From Candidatus Nanopelagicales bacterium (GTDB taxonomy: Bacteria; Actinomycetota; Actinomycetes; S36-B12), in assembly GCA_018399515.1 (NCBI GenBank), contig JAGYOB010000287.1, positions 1 to 10,949 on the forward strand: DNA of 10,949 bases, written 5' to 3'. Below, piece after piece: positions 1-8,356 of the stretch (positions are counted from its first letter, which is position 1; the number at the start of each line of letters is the position of its first letter). Position numbers and translations under genes: made by a program. The notes under the pieces are model-generated. The model was not told where the DNA came from, searched no databases, and saw nothing but the letters and a program-made list of their open reading frames with translations.

Positions 1-174
1 GGCCTGGCGCTTGGCGACCTCGCCGACGAGCACCTCGCCGTTCTTGGCGAAAGCGACGACCGACGGGGTGGTGCGGGCGCCCTCCGCATTGGTGATGACG
101 ACGGGATCGCCGCCCTCTAGAACAGACACGACGGAGTTGGTCGTGCCCAGGTCGATGCCGACTGCTCGGGCCAT
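1..174 (-). CDS. dnaK: Chaperone protein DnaK (Hsp70), N-terminal fragment
   Basis: Only the first 58 codons are present; the gene runs off the left edge. The protein begins MARAVGIDLGTTNSVVSVLE, the phosphate-1 nucleotide-binding loop (GIDLGTTNS, residues 6-14) at the extreme N-terminus of Hsp70 ATPase domains. It continues with a stretch containing ARTTPSVVAF, also typical of DnaK. DnaK is the cytosolic ATP-dependent chaperone that works with GrpE and DnaJ. The ATG start is supported by an AAGGA ribosome-binding site about 8 nt upstream. A good promoter and a HAIR-like inverted repeat lie about 130-175 nt upstream on the same strand, so HspR-type heat-shock repression is likely. grpE, dnaJ and hspR usually follow dnaK in actinobacteria and would be outside the window. 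Identification is secure. Confidence 0.97.
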   Translation of the reverse strand, partial: MARAVGIDLGTTNSVVSVLEGGDPVVITNAEGARTTPSVVAFAKNGEVLVGEVAKRQA

Positions 175-308
175 CAGATATGTCCTTCTTTCTGGTCTAG
201 GACCCCCTCGCGGGGGATCCCTCGTTCGGAATCGTTCTTCTGGTGAGTCACGGTGGTGCGGGCCGGCTTGCGCAGGCCCCGGTGCGTCTGATCGACGCGC
301 ACCTTCTG

Positions 309-337
309 AGTATGACCTATCAGATGATATGAGTCAA
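309..337 (-). promoter_or_regulatory. Probable dnaK promoter (-35 TTGACT, 17-bp spacer, -10 CATACT)
   Basis: On the minus strand TTGACT (332-337) is followed after exactly 17 bp by CATACT (309-314), a near-consensus housekeeping-type promoter. Transcription would start near 302 and give a 5' leader of roughly 125 nt before dnaK. The -35 hexamer lies inside the inverted repeat at 327-349, so a bound repressor would block polymerase. Start site not verified. Confidence 0.7.
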
Positions 338-349
338 GTCGACTCATAT
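327..349. promoter_or_regulatory. HAIR-like inverted repeat, putative HspR operator
   Basis: A perfect 9-bp inverted repeat, ATATGAGTC-N5-GACTCATAT, can also be read as TGAGT-N7-ACTCA. The HAIR element bound by HspR in Streptomyces and mycobacteria is CTTGAGT-N7-ACTCAAG, so core and spacing match while the outer bases differ (AT instead of CT/TT). It overlaps the -35 of the dnaK promoter, as expected for a repressor site. HspR binding is inferred; hspR itself is not in the window. Confidence 0.65.
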
Positions 350-367
350 AGTGATCCAGGCTGCAGG

Positions 368-400
368 TTGGCGACCCGGTGGCAGCTTGGCGACCCGGTG
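368..400. repeat. 14-nt direct repeat TTGGCGACCCGGTG, two copies
   Basis: Identical copies at 368-381 and 387-400 are separated by 5 nt, giving a 19-bp period. They sit between the dnaK promoter and the etfD start in non-coding DNA. The rest of the 175-464 interval shows only the dnaK promoter and operator described separately. The pair could be a tandem binding site for an unknown regulator of either gene, or a chance local duplication. Function unknown. Confidence 0.6.
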
Positions 401-452
401 TGACGTGCGCCATAGGAAGGCTTCACGAGCAGGCGTTCACCCTCGGCGCCAC

Positions 453-458
453 TACCCT
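453..458 (+). promoter_or_regulatory. Candidate -10 element (TACCCT) for a leaderless etfD mRNA
   Basis: TACCCT fits the actinobacterial -10 pattern TANNNT and ends 6 nt before the ATG at 465. Transcription would therefore start at or next to the start codon. There is no Shine-Dalgarno sequence before this ATG. No convincing -35 is visible. Confidence 0.45.
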
Positions 459-464
459 GACCCC

Positions 465-2708
<2,244 letters not shown>

Positions 2709-2736
2709 TCGCAATAGCGAAGGGCTGCGGCCCGAC

Positions 2737-2742
2737 TACGCT
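2737..2742 (+). promoter_or_regulatory. Candidate -10 element (TACGCT) for a leaderless FUSC-like mRNA
   Basis: TACGCT lies exactly 7 nt before the ATG at 2750, in the 41-nt gap after etfD. No ribosome-binding site is visible before that ATG. The gene may therefore be transcribed on its own as a leaderless message as well as by read-through from etfD. The -35 is not clear. Confidence 0.45.
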
Positions 2743-2749
2743 CACGGGT

Positions 2750-3742
2750 ATGGCAGCTCGCTGGCGGATCGTCATCATGGTGGCGGCGCTATCGGCAGTC
2801 ATTATCGTGCCCAGCGCGCTCCTCTCACCGTTCAACGCAGCAACAGCTGGCAGCATGATCGGCCTTGGTGGACTCGGCATTGCCTTCGTCGCTTTGGCCA
2901 CCGATCTGCGAGTGTCCCTCATCACCGCTGTGGTTTTCGCGGGCCTCGCCCTGCTCGCCGCCGTTGGCGCAAGCCATGTGATCGTCGGCATCCTGGCTCT
3001 CGTCGCCGTCGCTATCGGTGTGGGAGTGACCGCCCGTTGGGGTTGGAATCGCTCGTTCGTCATGCTGCCGATCACCCTGGCGTTCATCGCCTCCGAGTCC
3101 GTCGTGGGACCACCGGTGGATTCCACGCTGGTCTTCGCTGCCGCCGTCCTGGCCTACGGGATCTTCGTCGCACTCATCGTGACCGTGCTTCGCAGCCGGC
3201 TCCTGCCGCCGCACAAGAACCCCGTCTACTCGGTGCAGCACAGTTGGGCTGGAACGATCGGCTACGCGGTGATGCTGGTGGTCACCGCAAGCATCACCGC
3301 GACGATCGCCCTGCTCAACGGGTGGGGCCATACCGGTGGCTGGTTGATCATGACCCCCTTCATCGTGATCCAGCCCGCCATGCGCGATGGAATGGTGAAG
3401 TCGGTCAATCGAGCAGTCGGAACGATCGCCGGATTCGCCATCGCGTACCTCGCCGCGGAGGTGCTCGGCTCCGGACCCGTCTTGACCGCCGTCGGTTACG
3501 CCTTCGCGGTCCTCGCGGTTATCGCCATGGTCAAGCACTGGCACTACGCGCTGTACGCGATGGTGCTCACCCCGGCGATCGTGATTCTGGAAAGCATCGG
3601 ACGATCTGTGCAGCAGACCAGCGACTACCGGTTGGTTGCGACCCTGCTCGGGGTCGGCATCGCCCTGGCCACTATGGCGGTGGCCATGCCGATCTACCGA
3701 TACCGCAACCGAACGACCTCAGCGGGGAATCAGGTGTCCTAG
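2750..3742 (+). CDS. FUSC-family-like integral membrane protein, half-size
   Basis: A 330-residue, very hydrophobic protein with about ten predicted membrane helices and no large soluble domain. The second half, roughly residues 165-320, resembles the FUSC_2 / aromatic-acid-exporter module. It has a helix followed by GGWLIMTPFIVIQPAMRDG, then a basic loop and a glycine-rich helix (NRAVGTIAGFAIAY), the pattern seen in FusC/YccS/YdhK-type proteins. A role in export of small organic compounds is inferred from the family; the substrate is unknown. It lacks the central and C-terminal cytoplasmic regions of the larger FUSC protein at 4358-6445, so it may work as a dimer. The ATG at 2750 gives a normal N-terminus (MAARWRIVIM) ending directly in helix 1. 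Its TAG stop overlaps the dcd stop codon on the other strand. Confidence 0.72.
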   Translation: MAARWRIVIMVAALSAVIIVPSALLSPFNAATAGSMIGLGGLGIAFVALATDLRVSLITAVVFAGLALLAAVGASHVIVGILALVAVAIGVGVTARWGWNRSFVMLPITLAFIASESVVGPPVDSTLVFAAAVLAYGIFVALIVTVLRSRLLPPHKNPVYSVQHSWAGTIGYAVMLVVTASITATIALLNGWGHTGGWLIMTPFIVIQPAMRDGMVKSVNRAVGTIAGFAIAYLAAEVLGSGPVLTAVGYAFAVLAVIAMVKHWHYALYAMVLTPAIVILESIGRSVQQTSDYRLVATLLGVGIALATMAVAMPIYRYRNRTTSAGNQVS

Positions 3743-4314
3743 CGCACGTCAGTGCGGTGGAAGTTCGCGAACGACCGGCTCGGGGTCGGGCCACGCTGGC
3801 CCTGGTAGCGCGAGCCATACACCGCCGATCCATACGGGTGCTCAGCAGGTGACGACAACCGGAACAGGCACAACTGGCCGATCTTCATCCCCGCCCACAG
3901 TTTGATCGGTAGCGTCGCGACATTGCTCAACTCCAGGGTCACGTGTCCGGAGAACCCCGGATCGATGAAACCCGCGGTGGAATGGGTGAGCAGTCCGAGG
4001 CGGCCCAGCGATGACTTGCCCTCGAGCCGACCGGCGATGTCATCGGGCAGTGTCACGACCTCGTAGGTGGAGGCCAGGACGAACTCACCAGGATGCAGGA
4101 TGAACGCTTCGGTATCCGCCTCGACCAACCGGGTCAGCTCAGGTTGCTCCTCGGCCGGGTCGATATGGGGGTAGCGGTGGTTCTCGAACACCCGGAAGTA
4201 CCGATCGAGGCGCACGTCGATGCTCGATGGCTGCACCATGCCGGCGTCGAAGGGGTCCAGGGCCACTCGCCCGGCGTCGATCTCGGCCTTGAGGTCACGG
4301 TCGCTCAATAACAC
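3739..4314 (-). CDS. dcd: dCTP deaminase, probably the bifunctional dUMP-forming type
   Basis: A 191-residue cytosolic enzyme with the whole dCTP deaminase/dUTPase trimer fold. Signatures include LLSDRDLKAEI at the N-terminus, QPSSIDVRLD (residues ~30-39), the active-site segment GKSSLGRLGLLTHSTAGFID with the catalytic serine and arginine, then DPGFSGHVTLELSN with the general-base glutamate, and YQGQRGPTPSRS at the C-terminus. The sequence is close to M. tuberculosis Dcd (190 aa), which deaminates dCTP and hydrolyses the product to dUMP for thymidylate synthesis; that bifunctionality is assumed here by similarity. The start is GTG at 4312-4314, giving VLLSDRD and the family's usual length. 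A longer in-frame reading to 4455 runs through the divergent gene and is rejected. TAGCCT ends 7 nt before the GTG, suggesting a leaderless mRNA. Confidence 0.96.
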   Translation of the reverse strand: MLLSDRDLKAEIDAGRVALDPFDAGMVQPSSIDVRLDRYFRVFENHRYPHIDPAEEQPELTRLVEADTEAFILHPGEFVLASTYEVVTLPDDIAGRLEGKSSLGRLGLLTHSTAGFIDPGFSGHVTLELSNVATLPIKLWAGMKIGQLCLFRLSSPAEHPYGSAVYGSRYQGQRGPTPSRSFANFHRTDVR

Positions 4315-4321
4315 GGACCTG

Positions 4322-4327
4322 AGGCTA
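4322..4327 (-). promoter_or_regulatory. Candidate dcd -10 element (TAGCCT), leaderless
   Basis: On the minus strand TAGCCT ends exactly 7 nt before the dcd GTG. It lies within a short inverted repeat, GAGGC-TATC-GCCTC (4321-4334). Its -35 would fall at about 4345-4350, on top of the -10 of the divergent exporter gene. Confidence 0.45.
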
Positions 4328-4344
4328 TCGCCTCCCCCTGGCCA

Positions 4345-4350
4345 TAAGGT
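4345..4350 (+). promoter_or_regulatory. Candidate -10 element (TAAGGT) for the large FUSC exporter
   Basis: TAAGGT ends exactly 7 nt before the GTG at 4358, the same spacing as for dcd and the small FUSC gene. The AAGG inside it is also 8 nt from the start, so a conventional ribosome-binding site is an alternative reading of the same bases. No clear -35. Confidence 0.4.
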
Positions 4351-4357
4351 CATCCCC

Positions 4358-6445
4358 GTGCGGATCATCGACCCGAATCGATCGGCGCTTCGCCGGGGTG
4401 TCCGCATCGCGATCGCTGTGCCCACCATCGCGTTCCTCGTCTCCCGCGTCGCCAACGACCCCGAAGGCGTGGTCTACGGAACCTTCCTGGCCACCGCGAT
4501 CCTCGGCCTGAGCGATTTCTCCGGGCCCTGGCAGGTTCGACTCTTCGGCCCCGTCGCCACCGCCGGGTTCGCCGCCCTCGCCGTCGTCATCGGAATCCTC
4601 GCCAGCGCCAACCTCATCTCAGTCGTCCTCGTCACCTTGCTCATCGGCTCCACCCTGTCGTTCCTGCCGACCCTGCGCGGATTACCGGCAGCAGGATCCG
4701 CGCCGGTGCTGTTGATGTACGCGGTCGCCATCACCACCGATGTCCAACTCGCCGAGGTGCCCGACGTACTCATCGGTTTGGGTACCGGAACACTCGTGAC
4801 GAGTCTGGTGCTCCTCGTCGTTTTCCCCCGTGATCCGCGCCTCGCCTTTCGCCACGACCTCGCTGACGCCATGCGTGAACAGGCCGATTACGTCGCCGCC
4901 CGCTGGCTCGGCGACGGCGACACGCAAGCCGCGCTCCACCGCTACCGCACCGCGACGGAGAAAGTGACCCGAGATTGGGTCGGCAATCCGTATCGACCCT
5001 CGGGCACCGCCGAAAGCGACCACGCACTCGTGCTGCTCGCCGCTCGGATGAAGGTCATCTACGACACGCTGCCGGCAATCGCCGCACCGACACCCGGTGA
5101 CGACCTCTCGCAGACCGCGCGCGCCGCCGTCGCGCTGATGAGGGCTAACGCCGATGCCCTGCAGGGAATTTCGGCCCCTTTCCCGCTGTCCTTCGCGCAG
5201 GATGAGCGCCGGCGCAGTCGCGAACGAACCATCGCCCGGATCCACAACGCACAGAACCCGACACTCGCGGTGCAGACCACCCGTCGAGCGCATGGCGCGC
5301 AGATCCTGCTCGCCTTCGCCGCCGATGCCGGGCTGCTGACGTCTCGTGCGATCGGCCAGAACATCGGCCGTATCGGGGCCAAGGTGACCGCACCTGGTCA
5401 CTGGTGGACTGATCTGGCGGTGAACGCCTCCGTCCATTCACCCTGGGCCCGCCACGCTCTGCGCACCGGTATCGCGCTGGCGCTGGCAGCCGCGCTCGTC
5501 AACATCGTCAATATCACGCATGGGTACTGGGTCCTGCTCGGAGTGATCTCCGTCTTGCGCATCGATGCCGCCGCAACCGGAGCCCAGGCCATCCGATCAC
5601 TCGGGGGGACGGTCCTGGGAGTGGGGATCGGTCTGTTCATCGTCACCCAACTCGCGGCCTACCCCGACGTCCTGTGGGCCTTGACTCCGATCGTGGCCTT
5701 CTTCGTCGGCTGGGCACCCCGGGCTTGGGGATACGTCGCCGGCCAGGTCGCCTTCAGCACATTCATTCTTGTCCTACTGGCCGCGGTGAGCTGGCCTCCG
5801 CAGTACGCCACCGCGATCGATCGCGTGCTGGATATCGGCGTGGGCGTGGCGACCGCAGCGGTCGTCAGCGTCTTGATGTGGCCCACGCGGATGGTGGCCG
5901 CACTGCGCCAGGATCTGGCAGCGGCCATCACCGCCGGGGTGGACTACCTGAGGTTGGCCGTCGATCGGGTCCTCGGTGACACGACCGCGGCGCAACTGCG
6001 CCAGACCTGGGCCGCCGACCGCGCGATCGTACGTCGAGCAAGCGAAGCCTTCGATCTCACCGTCGTGCAGCGCCGCGATGTCGATGCGGTCAAAGGCACC
6101 TGGCCCCGAGTCGCAGGATCGATGCACGTCTTGATGTACACGGGTGTCTATATCGCCACCCTGCCCGATGTCACGGCCCCGCTGCTGCCCGCGCACGCGG
6201 GAGTCGTGCGCACTGCGGTCGACCGGACCGGGGCACTGTGGGAGGGCGTCGTGGATTGGCTGCACGAGGAACCATCTCGGGCGCCGACACCGCCCCGAGC
6301 AGATCCCTACGCCACACTTGCCGAGGCCAGCGAGGACCTCGACCTCACCGATGCGCGCATCGCGGCGTCCTTAGCCACAGCGGTGTGGGCGGTGGATTGG
6401 CTGGAATTGCTGGACTCGCTCGCCGACCGAGTCGTCGTGAGATGA
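4358..6445 (+). CDS. FUSC-family exporter (aromatic acid / fusaric acid resistance type), full size
   Basis: A 695-residue protein with the two-block architecture of YccS/FusC/AaeB-like exporters. A first membrane block (~residues 8-165) has about six helices and ends in VVFPRDPR. A soluble, helix-rich linker spans about 165-360. A second membrane block (~365-520) contains the FUSC_2 signature HGYWVLLGVISVLR and the basic loop plus GGTVLGVGIGLFIV. A cytoplasmic tail of about 175 residues follows. Family members export aromatic carboxylic acids and related toxic compounds; the substrate here is unknown. GTG at 4358 gives MRIIDPNRSALRRGVRIAIAV, with basic residues before helix 1 as expected. 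The stop codon overlaps the start of a TetR regulator by ATGA, so the two are translationally coupled and the regulator probably controls this exporter. It is divergent from dcd with a 43-nt gap. Confidence 0.82.
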   Translation: MRIIDPNRSALRRGVRIAIAVPTIAFLVSRVANDPEGVVYGTFLATAILGLSDFSGPWQVRLFGPVATAGFAALAVVIGILASANLISVVLVTLLIGSTLSFLPTLRGLPAAGSAPVLLMYAVAITTDVQLAEVPDVLIGLGTGTLVTSLVLLVVFPRDPRLAFRHDLADAMREQADYVAARWLGDGDTQAALHRYRTATEKVTRDWVGNPYRPSGTAESDHALVLLAARMKVIYDTLPAIAAPTPGDDLSQTARAAVALMRANADALQGISAPFPLSFAQDERRRSRERTIARIHNAQNPTLAVQTTRRAHGAQILLAFAADAGLLTSRAIGQNIGRIGAKVTAPGHWWTDLAVNASVHSPWARHALRTGIALALAAALVNIVNITHGYWVLLGVISVLRIDAAATGAQAIRSLGGTVLGVGIGLFIVTQLAAYPDVLWALTPIVAFFVGWAPRAWGYVAGQVAFSTFILVLLAAVSWPPQYATAIDRVLDIGVGVATAAVVSVLMWPTRMVAALRQDLAAAITAGVDYLRLAVDRVLGDTTAAQLRQTWAADRAIVRRASEAFDLTVVQRRDVDAVKGTWPRVAGSMHVLMYTGVYIATLPDVTAPLLPAHAGVVRTAVDRTGALWEGVVDWLHEEPSRAPTPPRADPYATLAEASEDLDLTDARIAASLATAVWAVDWLELLDSLADRVVVR

Positions 6446-7053
6446 TGTCCGCCATGCGTAATCCGGCCCATCCCACACGCGAGCGGCTCATCGATACGAC
6501 GGTGAAGATGCTTGACGATCGCGACCTTGAGCAACTCAACGTCAACGAGGTGCTCGAGGTGTCCGGCATCTCCAAAGGATCGATGTATCACCACTTCGAG
6601 GATTTCGATGACCTGATCAACGCGGCGCTCGTACGCCGGTTCGCCCGGGGCGTTGACAACGACCTCGAGCAGCTCGCCGATATCTTGACCTCGTCACGAT
6701 CGGCGAAACAGTTTTTCGCTGCGTTAGATCATCTCAACGAGCAGGTGCAATCTCCTAAGCGCGCTGACAATCGTGCCGAGCGCGCGATGATGCTGGCTCG
6801 AGCACGCCAGCACGATGATCTGCGCGAAGCCCTGGGCGTCGAGCAGTCCCGATTGTCCAGTGCCTTCGCCGATCTCTTCTCCGAAGCACAGAACAAGGGC
6901 TGGTTTGCCAAGGATGTCGATCCGTTGGCGTTCGCGGTGTTCGTCCAGGCATTCACCCTCGGCCAACTCATCAACGACGTGATGCCCGAGACTATGGATT
7001 ACGGCGCCTGGCGGGACCTCATCCACCGAGTCCTGATCTCCCTCCGCACCTGA
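6442..7053 (+). CDS. TetR/AcrR-family transcriptional regulator
   Basis: A 203-residue protein of standard TetR size. The N-terminal DNA-binding domain is clear: HPTRERLIDTTVKMLDD is helix 1, and NVNEVLEVSGISKGSMYHHF is the helix-turn-helix with the usual YxHF ending (about residues 33-53). The C-terminal ligand-binding domain is divergent, as is normal, so no ligand can be assigned. The ATG at 6442 overlaps the exporter stop (ATGA). ATGs at 6445 and 6454 are alternatives; 6454 gives MRNPAHPTRERL, equally plausible from the protein. Position directly behind the exporter implies local control of that operon, with induction by the exporter's substrate. No obvious long palindrome is present near 4320-4357 except GAGGC-TATC-GCCTC. 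Confidence 0.9.
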   Translation: MMSAMRNPAHPTRERLIDTTVKMLDDRDLEQLNVNEVLEVSGISKGSMYHHFEDFDDLINAALVRRFARGVDNDLEQLADILTSSRSAKQFFAALDHLNEQVQSPKRADNRAERAMMLARARQHDDLREALGVEQSRLSSAFADLFSEAQNKGWFAKDVDPLAFAVFVQAFTLGQLINDVMPETMDYGAWRDLIHRVLISLRT

Positions 7054-7072
7054 ACCCATACGTGAATCCCCC

Positions 7073-7558
7073 GTGATGTTTCCCCGCGTCGATGGCCGTG
7101 CGCTCGACGGCACCGATATCGCTCTACCCATTCACCTACCTGCGCCCCGCACGCTGTGTTTGATCGCGTTTCGCCAGTGGCATCAGCCTTGCGTCGATCG
7201 CTGGATAACTCGCGCGGAGAATGCCGGCATTCCCGGCTCGCCCATCGACTTGAACCCCGGCGACGAGACATGCGTCGTGGAGATTCCTGTCATCGGAACA
7301 CAGTGGCGATTAGGTCGACGATTCATCGACGGCGGGATGGCGACAAGCATTCGCGTACCCCGAGTATTAGCGCGCACGATCACCGTCTACACCGATGTCG
7401 GAGCATTCCAGCGGTCGCTCGACATTCCTGGATCCGATGATGTTCAGGCCATGGTTGTCACGCGAGCCGGTGAGATCCTCACTCGATTTGCAGGAGATCC
7501 CACCGATGAGGCCATGGACATCATCCTGCAGGCGCTGCAGTCAGCGCCCGAGGCGTGA
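7073..7558 (+). CDS. Thioredoxin-fold-like protein with HxxC in place of CxxC (possibly Atp10-like)
   Basis: A 161-residue protein (160 if the ATG at 7076 is used). I assign the fold from pattern only. A hydrophobic strand (TLCLIAF) leads into RQWHQPCVDRW at the place where thioredoxins have WCGPC. Later comes a strand followed by VVTRAGEILTRFAGDPTDEAMDIILQAL, like thioredoxin's last two strands and final helix. The first catalytic cysteine would be histidine and the second is kept; a cis-proline before the fourth strand is not apparent. The middle part, with IPV, RRFIDGGM and TITVYTD, also recalls mitochondrial Atp10-like and related actinobacterial proteins, at low confidence. There is no signal peptide, so it is cytosolic. 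It follows tetR by 19 nt on the same strand, with no clear ribosome-binding site, and probably ends the exporter operon. Function unknown. Confidence 0.72.
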   Translation: MMFPRVDGRALDGTDIALPIHLPAPRTLCLIAFRQWHQPCVDRWITRAENAGIPGSPIDLNPGDETCVVEIPVIGTQWRLGRRFIDGGMATSIRVPRVLARTITVYTDVGAFQRSLDIPGSDDVQAMVVTRAGEILTRFAGDPTDEAMDIILQALQSAPEA

Positions 7559-7620
7559 CCTGACAGTCTCCGTGCGGCGAGAATGCGCCAGCACCGCGGT
7601 CTTCGCGCCGAACAGGTGAG

Positions 7621-7645
7621 ACCGCAGTCAGTCAACTGCGGTTTG
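7621..7645 (+). terminator. Hairpin between convergent genes, possible terminator
   Basis: An 8-bp perfect stem, ACCGCAGT-N6-ACTGCGGT, is followed by TTTG on the plus strand. It lies 62 nt after the stop of the thioredoxin-like gene and overlaps the last codons of the converging SpeE-like gene. The short T run makes it a weak intrinsic terminator, and it may act in both directions. The rest of 7559-7620 shows nothing else clear. Confidence 0.5.
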
Positions 7646-8356
7646 TGCCAGATACAGCGTGTTCGACGCCGATCGTGCTTGCAGTGGACGCGACTGGAGT
7701 GGATTCGGGAACTCCACGACCTCACTCCTTGCTTGCGCGAACTCACCCTCGAGCACCGCCAGATACTCGTCATCGGGTGGATCATTCGACCACACCGCGA
7801 ACACTCCTCCCGGTCGCAGTAATCGATGGATCAGTCCCGCGCCCTTCGCGGTGTAGAAGCCACTGTGCGATGGGTCCAACACATGACGCGGCGAATGATC
7901 CACATCGAGAAGCACCGCATCGAAGACGCGCCCCGCCGCGATGGGATCGAAGCCATCCCCAGCGGCCATCGCGAAGAAGTCTGCCTCGATCAGCCGGGTG
8001 CGGTCGCTCGAAGGGACGGCGGCGGGAATCAGCATTCGCTCATGCCAGGAGACCACCGGAGCCCACTTCTCGATCACCACCAGCTCGCGAACCCGGGGAT
8101 CCGCCAATACCGCCGTAGCGGTGTAGCCCAGCCCCAAGCCGCCGACGACAACGTCCAGTGTCTGGCCCGACAGCATGGTCAGCGCATGAGTCGCCAGAGC
8201 GATCTCGGCGGCGGTGAACAGGCTTGACATCAAGAAGTCTTCGCCGAGCTTGACCTCGAACACCTCCGATTGGGTGACCGGGTCTACTCGACGACGCAGG
8301 ATCAACGCGCCCATGGGGGTCTCACAGAAATCAAGTTCGGTGAACCGGGTGCTCAT
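7628..8356 (-). CDS. Spermidine-synthase-like (SpeE-like) methyltransferase-fold protein
   Basis: A 242-residue protein with a class I SAM-type Rossmann fold. The glycine-rich motif I, DVVVGGLGLGYTA, is at 68-80, a ligand acidic residue is E96 (VVIEKW), EADFF is at 124-128, FDAVLLDVDHSP at 145-155, and LRPGGVFAVWS follows at 180-190. This arrangement and the N-terminal strand region resemble spermidine synthases and the many SpeE-like proteins of actinobacteria. The aminopropyltransferase active-site stretch (usually DSSDP) reads DVDHSP, so polyamine synthesis is doubtful; methyl transfer or another SAM-related reaction is possible. The ATG overlaps the merR stop codon by ATGA, indicating translational coupling. 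It is the last gene of the sulP-merR operon and converges with the thioredoxin-like gene. Confidence 0.8.
   Translation of the reverse strand: MSTRFTELDFCETPMGALILRRRVDPVTQSEVFEVKLGEDFLMSSLFTAAEIALATHALTMLSGQTLDVVVGGLGLGYTATAVLADPRVRELVVIEKWAPVVSWHERMLIPAAVPSSDRTRLIEADFFAMAAGDGFDPIAAGRVFDAVLLDVDHSPRHVLDPSHSGFYTAKGAGLIHRLLRPGGVFAVWSNDPPDDEYLAVLEGEFAQARSEVVEFPNPLQSRPLQARSASNTLYLAQTAVD

Noticed and set aside
11..403. Plus-strand open frame opposite dnaK
   Set aside because: Antisense of dnaK codons followed by regulatory DNA; serine/threonine/arginine-rich with no recognisable features.
351..464. Upstream in-frame GTG at 351 as a longer start for the oxidoreductase
   Set aside because: The 38-residue extension is arginine-rich, spans the direct repeat and sits against the dnaK operator; the protein from 465 starts with a normal membrane-protein N-terminus.
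4315..4455. N-terminal extension of dcd
   Set aside because: It would run through the divergent exporter's first codons; the family length and LLSDRD start fit the GTG at 4312-4314.
5145..5441. Several minus-strand open frames opposite the large exporter (about 4474-6265)
   Set aside because: All are arginine/alanine/glycine-rich mirror frames without domains; the plus-strand exporter is continuous through the region.
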